Of a stretch of DNA of 64,000 bases, positions 26,314 to 34,645 are shown piece by piece. How positions within the stretch are numbered: position 1 is the stretch's first letter; every line of letters starts with the position of its first letter. Where the stretch lies: NCBI RefSeq assembly GCF_019131995.1, contig NZ_JAHONA010000001.1, positions 1 through 64,000 on the forward strand. Reading direction: 5' to 3'. This stretch comes from Collinsella aerofaciens (GTDB taxonomy: Bacteria > Actinomycetota > Coriobacteriia > Coriobacteriales > Coriobacteriaceae). The notes beneath the pieces are model-generated. The model saw nothing but the letters and a program-made list of their open reading frames with translations, was not told the origin of the DNA and ran no database searches. A program made the position numbers and the translations under genes.

Positions 26314-26677
26314 TGGTGGAGGCGCGGAGAATCGAACTCCGGTCCACGAAAGCCCCCTGATTGGCATCTCCAAGCTCAGTCGCTGGTTTAGTCTCGGACG
26401 CTTTGCGCGCAGCGACACGCTCGCGGCATCCCAACCGGTTCGGTCTTAGCCCGCGCCATACCGATTACGTGCGCGGGAGCATTCCCCTAAAATGACGTCG
26501 CGCCGGTGTCGGGGAAATCACCGGGTTGACGCGCCGCTATAAACTAAGCAGCGAGAGCCATAGGCTCAAAAGAAGAGTTGTTGTCAATTCAATTTGACGG
26601 TACCCCTGTTTAACGAGGCGAGGAGACCTCGGCTTGCTTCCTCTCTCAGAGCTATCGTGTCGAAACCAGTCGCCCCC
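26314..26677 (-). ncRNA. ssrA: Transfer-messenger RNA
   Basis: tmRNA rescues stalled ribosomes and tags the nascent peptide for proteolysis. The 5' end GGGGGCGACTGGTTTCGAC (26677 leftward) pairs with the 3' acceptor strand CGCCTCC before ACCA (encoded CCA at 26314-26316). The T-arm CGGAGTTCGATTCTCCG is intact. The tag reading frame ends at a TAG at 26544-26546 and reads DNNSSFEPMALAA going into the stop; the first tag codon could not be fixed with certainty. Length 364 nt. Confidence 0.95.
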
Positions 26678-26914
26678 GAATGTTGGGAAAGTCTGGATGG
26701 CATTGGGCACGAGCGCCCAACACCCGTCGACTTTTCAAGGAACATGCAGGGCGAGCCCCGCTTGTGGAGTGTTATCTTACCACGTTCTGAAAGCGGACAG
26801 CTGTTCTATGCACGAGCTGTGAAGACCCCAATGTGCGCCGCACTTCGCACTTTTGCTACCGATCGCGTCACGTATATTTTCGCCAAGCAAAATTGACCCG
26901 TCGAAAGGACCGTT

Positions 26915-27349
26915 ATGGATACCAAGCAGCAACTTGTCAATGCCCTCGCAGGCCTGGGCTCAACCATTACCGAAGCTATGGATGTCATCGAAGGCTTTGT
27001 CCCCTGCGGACATCCCGCCCTCACGGTTTCGAACGCCCTTGTTGCGCTGGACGCTGACGATGATGCAGCTCTCGCCCAGCAGCTTGAGACCGTCGAGGGC
27101 TTTATCGACCACGTGAGCGAAAACCGCGGCGTGACCGCCTACCACGGCGTCGAGGTCGAGCTCGCGGGTCCCAAAGCCGATCTGCTCGCAGCAATCCGCG
27201 AGTTAGGCGCCCTTATGCAGACCGCAGGCGTCAAAAACACCCAGGTCAACGAGTGGGTCTACCGCAGCCTGGCAGCACTCGACAGCTCCGACGAAAAGGC
27301 AGCCGAGCAGCTCGCAGAAAGTCCCGCCATTAAGGCCGAGCTTTTGTAA
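26915..27349 (+). CDS. Small soluble protein of unknown function
   Basis: A 144-residue acidic, mostly helical protein with no signal peptide or membrane segment. The ribosome site GAAAGGA fits the start well, and base composition matches its neighbours, so it is likely a real gene. I recognise no family. Visible features are an N-terminal amphipathic segment (LVNALAGLGSTITEAMDVIEGF) and a C-terminal helical pair. A perfect-looking hairpin (GCGGGCC ... GGCCCGC, 27360-27396) follows and separates it from the converging toxin gene. Confidence 0.7.
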   Translation: MDTKQQLVNALAGLGSTITEAMDVIEGFVPCGHPALTVSNALVALDADDDAALAQQLETVEGFIDHVSENRGVTAYHGVEVELAGPKADLLAAIRELGALMQTAGVKNTQVNEWVYRSLAALDSSDEKAAEQLAESPAIKAELL

Positions 27350-27358
27350 ATAGCAGAC

Positions 27359-27396
27359 GCGGGCCCCTTGGCGCATCGTCGTCCAAGAGGCCCGCA
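27359..27396. terminator. Hairpin between converging genes
   Basis: GCGGGCCCCTTGG pairs with CCAAGAGGCCCGC around a 12-base loop. T runs are lacking on both sides, so it is at best a weak bidirectional terminator. Confidence 0.45.
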
Positions 27397-27407
27397 AACA
27401 GTTCGCG

Positions 27408-27923
27408 TCAACCGATAGCCGCGCCGCCACGTTCGGTCAAAGCCAGAATTGGCATCATTTGGCGCGGGGTCTTTGCTGCAAGATCGGCATGTTCGAGCAG
27501 CTTACGATCGTTGGTCACCAAGTAATCGACCTGCGCGCGCTTGCACGCGGCGAGCACCAAGTTGTCCTCGTAATCGCGATGGAGCGCTAAGTATTTGTCG
27601 GCCAGCCAAAGGTCCGACGCATCTGCGCCCACGGCCGTGGCGTTTTCGGTCATGTTCCGAACAAACGCCAACGCCGCATCGCCAATTGCACGGGCAGATG
27701 CCTCGTCGAGCGCTCCCCCGCTGGCAAGAACGCTGCGCTTCAGTTCGTGTTGGACAACGTACAGCACGTCCTTGGCGATATGCACCGGAAAGAACAGCAA
27801 TGCCCCCGCCTCCGTCGCCTGCCCAATAAACGCGCGTGCGGCAAGCGACTCGGCATGGTCAACGCAAAACGAATCGACCCATACGTTGGCGTCCACCATG
27901 ATCTTGAGAGGAGCCCCGCTCAC
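27408..27923 (-). CDS. PIN-domain toxin (putative ribonuclease)
   Basis: PIN-domain toxins are magnesium-dependent RNases held inactive by their antitoxin. The 171-residue protein shows IMVDANVWVDSF with the first acidic residue near its N-terminus and DNLVLAACKRAQVDYLVTNDRKLL with the C-terminal acidic pair. The GTG at 27923 overlaps the antitoxin stop (GTGA) and has AAGGGGA upstream. An ATG at 27899 is possible but has no ribosome site. The open frame's long N-terminal run is a shadow of the antitoxin gene. RNA target unknown. Confidence 0.85.
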   Translation of the reverse strand: MSGAPLKIMVDANVWVDSFCVDHAESLAARAFIGQATEAGALLFFPVHIAKDVLYVVQHELKRSVLASGGALDEASARAIGDAALAFVRNMTENATAVGADASDLWLADKYLALHRDYEDNLVLAACKRAQVDYLVTNDRKLLEHADLAAKTPRQMMPILALTERGGAAIG

Positions 27924-28273
27924 AGGATCATCCCCTTTTGGCGATAGCGCTCGTCCATGGCTTCGGAATAGATTGTGTCCCAATCGCGATCGTCGGATAC
28001 AGGCGACGCAGCGATGCCCATATCTGCATAAAGCTGATCTGCCGCTGCCCACGACGCGGCGAACGGAGTATCGGGCGCGACGGCCTGCTGCCGGTCGTCG
28101 ACGGCCGCAAGCACTTCCTCGCACTGCCCGCCACCCTGCGCGACCTTGGCCACCACCTTTTTGATGAGCTCGGGCAGCGACCCGCCCGAAAGCCGCAGCG
28201 CCTCCTCGGCACGGTTCTTGACCTGTCGATCCACGCGAACGTTCACCTGCGCCATGCCGCTAACAGCACCCAT
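27920..28273 (-). CDS. DinJ/RelB-like antitoxin
   Basis: The 117-residue protein starts like DinJ-type ribbon-helix-helix antitoxins: AQVNVRVDRQVKNRAEEALRL then SLPELIKKVVAKVA. Its C-terminal half is acidic and probably binds the toxin. It is immediately upstream of, and overlaps, the PIN gene. Either the ATG at 28273 (AGGTGAGG upstream; chosen) or 28255 could be used. Pairing a DinJ-like antitoxin with a PIN rather than a YafQ toxin is a known but less usual combination. Likely autoregulated via the repeats at 28305-28334. Confidence 0.8.
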   Translation of the reverse strand: MGAVSGMAQVNVRVDRQVKNRAEEALRLSGGSLPELIKKVVAKVAQGGGQCEEVLAAVDDRQQAVAPDTPFAASWAAADQLYADMGIAASPVSDDRDWDTIYSEAMDERYRQKGMIL

Positions 28274-28304
28274 CTCAACCTCACCTTCGACTTTTGCTAT
28301 CTAA

Positions 28305-28334
28305 GCTAGCACAACTATATATTTCTGCTAGCAC
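28305..28334. promoter_or_regulatory. Putative toxin-antitoxin operator
   Basis: Two GCTAGCAC repeats start at 28305 and 28327, exactly 22 bases (two helical turns) apart, flanking an AT-rich ACTATATATTT segment upstream of the antitoxin gene. The spacing fits cooperative binding of a ribbon-helix-helix repressor to its own promoter. This is inferred, not proven. Confidence 0.5.
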
Positions 28335-28346
28335 ATGGTCAAACGC

Positions 28347-28396
28347 AAAAGGCCTGCATTCTGGCGGCTGCAACACCGCCCAAATGCAGGCCAAAA
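28347..28396 (-). terminator. Terminator of the P1B-ATPase gene
   Basis: GGCCTGCATT (28351-28360) pairs with AATGCAGGCC (28383-28392), with an inner GGCGG / CCGCC stem. The minus strand continues TTTTGCG. Confidence 0.82.
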
Positions 28397-28411
28397 ACTT
28401 AAGTAAAAGCG

Positions 28412-30487
28412 CTAGCGCAGGTACGCCTTTGCGTTGCCCAGGCTGTAGGCGATCGTTGAGCCGTTGTGCAGCAGTGACGACGTCTGCGGAGTGATCATGC
28501 CGGTAATACCCAATGCCAACAGCGCCGAGTTGGTGAGCATCACCTTGGAATACGAACTCGTCAGACGGTCGATAAGCCCCTGGCTCATGCGGCGCAGACG
28601 CACGATCGCGGCGAGATCCGTGTCGGTCAGGATGATATCGGCGACCTCCTTGGCGATGTCGCTTCCACCGCCCATGGCCAGACCCACATCGGCCAGGCCC
28701 AGCGCCGGTGAGTCGTTGACGCCGTCGCCCACCATGGCAACGTGGCGCCCCTCGCCCTTAATGCGCTCCACATAGGCGTACTTGTCCTCGGGCAGCAGCT
28801 CGGCCTTAAACTCGTCGACACCTGCCTCGCGAGCAATGCGCTCGGCCGTGCGCTCTGAGTCGCCCGTGAGCATGACCACGTGCTTAACGCCCAACGCGTG
28901 CAAGTCGGCGATGGCCTCGCGGACCCCGGGCTTAAGCGGGTCCTCGATGCCGAGCACGCCCACAACGGTGCCATCGACCGCCAGGTACAGCGGCGACAAG
29001 CCCTGCATCTGGGACTCGATGCGCTCCTTGATGTCAGATTCGAGCCGTGCGCCCTCGTCCTCAAACACAAAGTGTGCCGAGCCGATAATCGCGCGACGCC
29101 CCTCGATGGACGAAGCGATGCCGTGCGCCACGATGTACTCGACGGCAGCATGGCGCTCGCGGTGCTCGAGCCCACGCTGGTGAGCAGCGTTGACCACGGC
29201 ACGCGCCACCGGATGCGGGAAATGCTCCTCCAAGCAAGCGGAAAGGCGCAGGATCTCGTCCTCGCTCCAGCCATCGGTGGTGAGTACGCAGGCAAGACGC
29301 GGCTGCGCCTCGGTGAGCGTGCCGGTCTTATCAAACACAATGGTGTCGGCCTTGGCAAACGACTCAAAGTACTTGGCGCCCTTGACCATGACGCCCATCT
29401 TGGCAGCGTCGCTCATGGCAGTCATGACGGCGACGGAACCCGTGAGTTTGAGCGCGCACGAGTAGTCGACCATCAGTGCCGCTGAGGTCTTGATGAGGCT
29501 GTGGGTGGTAAGCGCAACCAGGCCCGCGAGCAGGAAGTTCCACGGGACGATCTTGTTGGCAAGGTCCTCCATGTGCGACTGACCCTCGGACTTGAGCGAG
29601 TCGGCCGTCTGCACGAGCGAGATGATCGAGCGGAGCTTGGTCTGAGCCGTGTTGGCGCGCACACGCACCAAGATGCTGCCATCTTCCACAACGGTGCCGG
29701 CGAACACGTCGTCGCCCACGCTGCGTTCGACGGCCAGCGGCTCGCCGGTCAGGGTCGCCTGGTTGACCATAGCGCTCCCCTGCTCGACAACACCGTCGAT
29801 GCAAATGGACATGCCAGTACGCACGGCCACCAAGTCGCCGGGCTCGAGCTCGGTGGCGGCAACGCTTACCTCGATGTCGCCGACGACCTTTTGCGCCTTA
29901 TCGGGCACATCGAGCAGCGAGTTGATGAGCTCGTTTTCGCTCATGGCGCGGGTGTAGTCCTCGAGCAGCTCGCCCACGTTGAGCAGGAACATCGTCTGGC
30001 CTGCGGTGTCGACATCACGTTTGACGAACGAAATGCCGATGGCCGAAGCGTCGAGCACGGGAACGGTCAGGCGCGGCTGCGCGAGCTCACGGAGGGCGGC
30101 ACGCAAAAAGGCCATGTAACCGGCCACGACAAACACCGCACGCAGGGGCGTGGGCAAGAACCAGCGACGTGCGTAATGGGCACCGACGAGTGTCGCCAGG
30201 TCCATGACGAGCTTGTGCTTACGCGGCTCGAGTTGTATCACGTAGCCCGACTTGGCATCAGCGATAGCTTGAGCATCGAGTGCGCCCAAGGCGTCGAGCA
30301 CGCTCGCGCGACGCTGCTCGTCGTATTCGAGCGCCATCTGGCCAATACGGCCGTAGACGCGCACCTTGCGCACACCATCGATTTCGCCACTGAGCTTTAG
30401 AAGTGCATCGAGATCGCTCTCTGGCACAGGACCCGCCAATTGAAGACGGGTCCTGCCGGGGATCTCGCTGATAATCGAGAATCTCAT
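28412..30487 (-). CDS. P1B-type heavy-metal translocating ATPase
   Basis: An ATP-driven metal exporter, 691 residues. Motifs present are the actuator TLTGEPLAV, the phosphorylation site DKTGT (about 384-388), the HP motif EEHFPHPVARAV, MLTGDSERTAE and MVGDGVNDSPALG. The membrane metal site reads DYSCALKL (about 340) instead of the usual CPC, so this is not a classical copper/zinc/cadmium CPx pump and the ion cannot be assigned. The N-terminus (about 1-90) resembles a diverged heavy-metal domain without a CxxC. It is followed upstream by a small membrane protein in the same operon (18-base gap), with a palindromic operator candidate in front of both. Confidence 0.92.
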   Translation of the reverse strand: MRFSIISEIPGRTRLQLAGPVPESDLDALLKLSGEIDGVRKVRVYGRIGQMALEYDEQRRASVLDALGALDAQAIADAKSGYVIQLEPRKHKLVMDLATLVGAHYARRWFLPTPLRAVFVVAGYMAFLRAALRELAQPRLTVPVLDASAIGISFVKRDVDTAGQTMFLLNVGELLEDYTRAMSENELINSLLDVPDKAQKVVGDIEVSVAATELEPGDLVAVRTGMSICIDGVVEQGSAMVNQATLTGEPLAVERSVGDDVFAGTVVEDGSILVRVRANTAQTKLRSIISLVQTADSLKSEGQSHMEDLANKIVPWNFLLAGLVALTTHSLIKTSAALMVDYSCALKLTGSVAVMTAMSDAAKMGVMVKGAKYFESFAKADTIVFDKTGTLTEAQPRLACVLTTDGWSEDEILRLSACLEEHFPHPVARAVVNAAHQRGLEHRERHAAVEYIVAHGIASSIEGRRAIIGSAHFVFEDEGARLESDIKERIESQMQGLSPLYLAVDGTVVGVLGIEDPLKPGVREAIADLHALGVKHVVMLTGDSERTAERIAREAGVDEFKAELLPEDKYAYVERIKGEGRHVAMVGDGVNDSPALGLADVGLAMGGGSDIAKEVADIILTDTDLAAIVRLRRMSQGLIDRLTSSYSKVMLTNSALLALGITGMITPQTSSLLHNGSTIAYSLGNAKAYLR

Positions 30488-30505
30488 AGTTTGTGCCTGG
30501 GAGCG

Positions 30506-30751
30506 TTACTCGGCTGCCTCGTCAGCAGCGGCCTCGCTCTGGGTGATGTAGGCAGCCTCGGCAACCATGTCGTCGACATTAGCCTTGGCCTGCTCGACCA
30601 TGTCCTGGTAGCCGTTCTTGATGCGCATACCGCACGCAATACCCTGCACGCAGGCATTCTTGACCGGAGCGCTGGTAAGCAGCTTGATGCCGGCCGTGCC
30701 AAGCAGAAAACCGCCACCGACAAGCAGGGTATTGAACGTCGACTTCTTCAT
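30506..30751 (-). CDS. Small membrane protein, DUF6110-like
   Basis: The 81-residue product has one N-terminal hydrophobic segment (TLLVGGGFLLGTAGIKLL) followed by a charged, helical, cytoplasmic tail ending in acidic residues. Size and layout fit the DUF6110 proteins that occur next to metal P-type ATPases in gut bacteria; I base this on recall, not a search. The ATG at 30751 has AGGGAG upstream. It is first in a two-gene operon with the ATPase, so a role as its accessory or regulatory subunit is plausible. Confidence 0.75.
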   Translation of the reverse strand: MKKSTFNTLLVGGGFLLGTAGIKLLTSAPVKNACVQGIACGMRIKNGYQDMVEQAKANVDDMVAEAAYITQSEAAADEAAE

Positions 30752-30859
30752 GTTGCTTCTCCCTTTTGCCGCATTGGACGCGGCATGGTGCTTCAGCACC
30801 CGAGTAAACAAGTTTGCTCGAGCACGCTTTTGAAATATCTCAATTTTATCTAACTATCT

Positions 30860-30879
30860 AGGTCAGCCATGGCTAACCT
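30860..30879. promoter_or_regulatory. DtxR-box-like palindrome upstream of the metal ATPase operon
   Basis: AGGTCAGCCATGGCTAACCT is a near-perfect 20-bp inverted repeat built from AGGTTAGCC half-sites, like those bound by iron/manganese-responsive DtxR-family repressors, though with different half-site spacing. A related site lies at 34585-34602. It is 109 bases upstream of the small membrane protein start. Confidence 0.5.
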
Positions 30880-30920
30880 TTTGAAAATTAACGATGCGGA
30901 GTAACCGATTGTCAATATGA

Positions 30921-30939
30921 CAAAGGGACTGTCCCTTTG
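30921..30939 (-). terminator. Hairpin after the ABC operon
   Basis: CAAAGGGAC / GTCCCTTTG forms a 9-bp perfect stem about 8 bases past the ABC transporter stop. On the minus strand it is followed by TCATATTG, so termination would be weak. The sequence resembles a trimmed CCACAAAGG-family repeat. Confidence 0.5.
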
Positions 30940-30946
30940 CCCCTTC

Positions 30947-32704
30947 TTACAACTGCCAGGTAGCTGCTTCCTTTTGCAGCGCCACCATGCGGGCGAATTC
31001 TCCGCCTGCCGCTTTGAGTTGTGCCGGAGTGCCTTGCTCGGCTACCACACCATCCTTGAGCACAACGATCTTATCGGCATTTTCTACCGTGCGCATACGG
31101 TGGGCGATCACGATAACTGTCTTGCCTGCAAGCAGACGGGAGAGTGCCTGCTGTACCACGGTCTCGTTCTCCACGTCCAAGCTCGCCGTCGCCTCGTCCA
31201 ACAGCACGATGGGCGCATCTTTGAGCAGCGCGCGGGCGATGGAGATGCGCTGACGCTCGCCACCGGAGAGTTTGGAGCCGTTCTCGCCGATCATGGTGGC
31301 GTAGCCCTGCGGCATGCGGTTCACGAACTCGTCGCAGTTGGCGGCACGCGCGGCCGCAAGCACTTCCCCATCGGTGGCATCACGACGCCCGAGGCGGATG
31401 TTTCCCATCACCGTGTCGTCAAAGAGCAGCACGTCTTGGAACACAATGGCGTAGTCGCGCAGAAGCACCTCGGGATCAACGCTCGCAACATTCACACCGC
31501 CCACGGTAACCTTGCCCGCAGTGGCATCCCAAAAGCGCGCGGCCAGGCGGCTCACCGTAGACTTACCGGAACCCGAAGGACCGACCAGCGCCGTAACTTC
31601 GCCTTCCTTGGCGGTAAAGCTCACATCGGTAAGAACTTTCTCGCCGGCGCGTCCGTCCTCGCCCGCACCATAGCCAAATGCCACGTGATCAAACACCACA
31701 TCGTGGCCCGCGGGCTCAAATTTCTCGCTGCCCCGCGCCACAGGCTCTTCCATGATGGAACGCATACGCTTGGCAGACGACTCGGCGGCAAACAGCTCGG
31801 ACATTAACATTAACGCCTGGTCAAAGGGCGCATAGATACGGCTCACCATAAGCAGGAAGGCAAACATCACCAAAAAGTCGACCTGCCCGGAGGTGACCAT
31901 CGCGGCACCCGTGACCAGCGTGGTGGCAATGCCCAGACGCAGGATGGCAAAGGCGGAGTTGACCAAAAGCCCGTTAGCGAGCTCGCCCTTGGTGGTCTCG
32001 CGCTCCTCGACATCGATCACGGCGTTGAGCCCCTCAAGATAATGGGCCTCCTGGTTGGTGGCGCGGATCTCGCGAACGCAGTCGAGCGTCTCTTGAATAG
32101 CCTCGGTAACCTTGACCTTCTCGGCACGCACGCGATCGAACACCGGGGTCATGGGACCGCGTGTTAGATACAGCACGGCAAAGGCCACGGGAACGCTCCA
32201 AAACGCCGCGATCGCCAGCTGCCAGCAAAAGAACAGCGACGCCACGAACACAATGGCGCTTGCGATGATGGCACCCCAAAGCTCTCCCAGCACGTGGCTG
32301 TAGGCGTGCTCCATAGCCTGGACGTCACCCATGATGGTCTCGGTTAAATCGGCCAGATCACGACGACCAAAAAACGACAGCGGCAGTTTGCGCAAGCGCT
32401 CAGCAATCTCCATACGCTGCTTGCCGCACTCCTCGTAAAAGATGCAGTAGGTGTAGTAATACTGCTGCCAGTTAGAGGCAAAGAGCAACACGAAAAAGAC
32501 CAGGAGGCCGCCCACGATCGGCAGGGCATCCGGCAGGTCAGCCCCGCTGGCGAGATGCTCGACAAAGCCGGCCATAACCAGGAATAAAAAGCCCATGCCG
32601 GCCATGGTAATGAGATTGGTGAGCGTGGTCCAGAAAATGCCGCGTTTTACGCCGGCGACGCCTTTATCGGATAGGAAATACTTCTTTTGGAATGAGGCGA
32701 ACAT
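30947..32704 (-). CDS. ABC transporter, fused membrane/ATPase, IrtB/YbtQ-like
   Basis: The 585-residue half-transporter has six predicted membrane helices (about 20-310) and an ABC ATPase (Walker A VGPSGSGKST, signature LSGGERQR, Walker B IVLLDEATASLD). It starts immediately after the partner's stop (TAA then ATG), so the two make a heterodimer. Transporters with this pairing beside an AraC regulator include the yersiniabactin (YbtPQ) and mycobactin (IrtAB) systems, which import ferric siderophores despite their exporter fold. Iron-siderophore uptake is therefore the leading idea; drug or peptide export is the alternative. Confidence 0.87.
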   Translation of the reverse strand: MFASFQKKYFLSDKGVAGVKRGIFWTTLTNLITMAGMGFLFLVMAGFVEHLASGADLPDALPIVGGLLVFFVLLFASNWQQYYYTYCIFYEECGKQRMEIAERLRKLPLSFFGRRDLADLTETIMGDVQAMEHAYSHVLGELWGAIIASAIVFVASLFFCWQLAIAAFWSVPVAFAVLYLTRGPMTPVFDRVRAEKVKVTEAIQETLDCVREIRATNQEAHYLEGLNAVIDVEERETTKGELANGLLVNSAFAILRLGIATTLVTGAAMVTSGQVDFLVMFAFLLMVSRIYAPFDQALMLMSELFAAESSAKRMRSIMEEPVARGSEKFEPAGHDVVFDHVAFGYGAGEDGRAGEKVLTDVSFTAKEGEVTALVGPSGSGKSTVSRLAARFWDATAGKVTVGGVNVASVDPEVLLRDYAIVFQDVLLFDDTVMGNIRLGRRDATDGEVLAAARAANCDEFVNRMPQGYATMIGENGSKLSGGERQRISIARALLKDAPIVLLDEATASLDVENETVVQQALSRLLAGKTVIVIAHRMRTVENADKIVVLKDGVVAEQGTPAQLKAAGGEFARMVALQKEAATWQL

Positions 32705-34531
32705 TTAGGCCTCGCCTCCCTTCGTGACGGCGGCATCCGCGGTCGCTGCAGTGATTTTCCAGCTCGCGGCCTGTTCGTATTCGGCCCACATCTTGGCGTA
32801 CAGACCCTCTTTGGACAGCAACTCGGCATGGGTACCCGACTCCTGCACGCTGCCCTGGTTGAGCACCACGATTTGGTCTGCGCCCACTACAGTCGAGAGT
32901 CGGTGCGCGATCATAATGACCGTGCGGCCCGCCGCCAGCTTGCTAAAGGCGCGCTGGATGAGCGCCTCGTTCTCGGGATCGGCAAACGCCGTGGCCTCGT
33001 CGAGCACCACGATAGGCGCGTCTTTAAGGATCGCGCGGGCGAGCGCCACGCGCTGAACCTCGCCGCCCGAAAGATATGCTCCGCCGGCGCCGAGCATGGT
33101 ATTGATACCCTGTGGGAGCTTGGCCACAATGTCGTCGCACTGAGCTGCGGAGAGGGCCGCACGCACTTCGTCGTCAGTGGCCGTAGGCTTGGAGGCGCGC
33201 ACGTTATCGGCAAGTGTTTGCCGGAACAGCTGGTTGGTCTGGAACACGAAGGCGACCTGGTCCATAAGCTCGTGCGGATCCATATCGCGAACGTCCACAC
33301 CGCCTACGAGCACTCGACCCGAGGAAACATCCCAAAAACGCGGAATCAGGCTTGCGCAGGTTGACTTACCGCCACCCGAGGGACCCACCAGGGCGAGGGT
33401 GCTACCAGCGGGAACGCTGAAATTTACATGGCTAACGGCAGGTGCTTCGGCACCCTCGTAGGTAAAACTCACGTCCTCAAATCGCACGTCGCTGCCGGCA
33501 GGGTGCTTGGGTTGGGCGGGCACGGAGAGCTGCTTGGAATCCATGACGCTTCGAATACGAGCCAACGAATCGGCACTCATCTGAGAGGCCTCGCCCACAA
33601 ACATGAGCTTGGTCATGGTCGTCGGTACCACGGCCGAAAATATCGCGTAAAACGTGAAGTTGGTCATAAAATGCGCGAAGTCCGTCTCGCCTGGCGCCAA
33701 CAGCAACGCCACGGGCAACAGGAATGCCACAAGACCATTGAGCGCGGTAAGGTTGAGTACCTGCGGACCTCGGCAGAACGTACCCGCATAGTTTTGCGCC
33801 ATGTCGGCGTATTCGGCGATCGCATCGTGGAAGGCCTTAAAGGAGTAGACCGTCTGCTGAAACACCTTGACCACGGGAATGCCGCGTACGTATTCGGTGC
33901 CGGTCTTGTTCATCTTGACCAGCGCTCCCATGTAGGCCTTCATGAACTCGGCGCCTTTGCCGCCCATCATGGCGGCCATGGCGCCAAGCGAAATGGCCAC
34001 CGAGATGAGGCATGCCGCGCCCAAGCGCCAATCGAGGGCGAAAAGCAGCACGAGCAAGCCCACGACCATGGCAGCGGCGCCTGCGATATCGGGCAGCATG
34101 TGTGCGAGCAAAGTCTCGGTGGAGGCGGCGCATCCGTCTACAACACGACGCAGCTCACCGGTGGCGTGTGTGTCAAAGTAGCCAAGCGGCAGCTTAAGCA
34201 GGTGCTCGCTCGTAGTCTTGCGGATATTGGACGCGCAGCGAAACGCAGACAGGTGCGTGCACATGAGCCCCATGAAATAAGCTACGATGCTTGCTAGGGC
34301 AAAACCCACGGCCCACCAGCCATACATCGCGATATCGGTGGCTTCGCTCCAGTTAGGTGCCACGGCGATCAGATCGCGCGCGACAAGCCAAATGCACACG
34401 TACGGGCCAAAGCTCAGCAGCTGCGAGAGCGCCGAGAGCGCCATGCCCAAATACGTTAGGAATTTGCGGTCACCGGCATACGCGAGCAACTCGCCGATGC
34501 CTCCACCTTCCCTTTTTGATTCCTTTGCCAT
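32705..34531 (-). CDS. ABC transporter, fused membrane/ATPase, IrtA/YbtP-like
   Basis: First gene of the ABC pair (608 residues). Six membrane helices are followed by an ATPase with VGPSGGGKST, signature LSGGEVQR and the unusual post-Walker-B stretch DEATAFADPENE, which I associate with the siderophore-importing YbtP/IrtA group. Its partner has the more common DEATASLD. The ATG at 34531 follows AAAGGA; an earlier ATG at 34594 is rejected. An operator-like palindrome lies 54 bases upstream, between this gene and the divergent AraC gene. Confidence 0.87.
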   Translation of the reverse strand: MAKESKREGGGIGELLAYAGDRKFLTYLGMALSALSQLLSFGPYVCIWLVARDLIAVAPNWSEATDIAMYGWWAVGFALASIVAYFMGLMCTHLSAFRCASNIRKTTSEHLLKLPLGYFDTHATGELRRVVDGCAASTETLLAHMLPDIAGAAAMVVGLLVLLFALDWRLGAACLISVAISLGAMAAMMGGKGAEFMKAYMGALVKMNKTGTEYVRGIPVVKVFQQTVYSFKAFHDAIAEYADMAQNYAGTFCRGPQVLNLTALNGLVAFLLPVALLLAPGETDFAHFMTNFTFYAIFSAVVPTTMTKLMFVGEASQMSADSLARIRSVMDSKQLSVPAQPKHPAGSDVRFEDVSFTYEGAEAPAVSHVNFSVPAGSTLALVGPSGGGKSTCASLIPRFWDVSSGRVLVGGVDVRDMDPHELMDQVAFVFQTNQLFRQTLADNVRASKPTATDDEVRAALSAAQCDDIVAKLPQGINTMLGAGGAYLSGGEVQRVALARAILKDAPIVVLDEATAFADPENEALIQRAFSKLAAGRTVIMIAHRLSTVVGADQIVVLNQGSVQESGTHAELLSKEGLYAKMWAEYEQAASWKITAATADAAVTKGGEA

Positions 34532-34584
34532 GTGATTCCTTTCTAACGGCTTGAGAGTTAACCGCAATGAACTTATCATTGATG

Positions 34585-34602
34585 TGTTAGCCATGGCTCA
34601 CA
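34585..34602. promoter_or_regulatory. DtxR-box-like palindrome between ABC operon and araC gene
   Basis: TGTTAGCCATGGCTCACA is an 18-bp inverted repeat with one mismatch. It shares the core AGCCATGGCT and flanking half-site bases with the palindrome at 30860-30879. Its place between divergent genes suits a shared metal-responsive operator. Confidence 0.5.
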
Positions 34603-34645
34603 ATCAAGCCAGGCGTGGACGTTTCTGCAAAGGAAAGGGACGCTT

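Noticed and set aside
26594-27057. Plus-strand frames upstream of the 144-residue protein
   Set aside because: They run through the tmRNA and its promoter; the ATG at 26915 with GAAAGGA is the only supported start.
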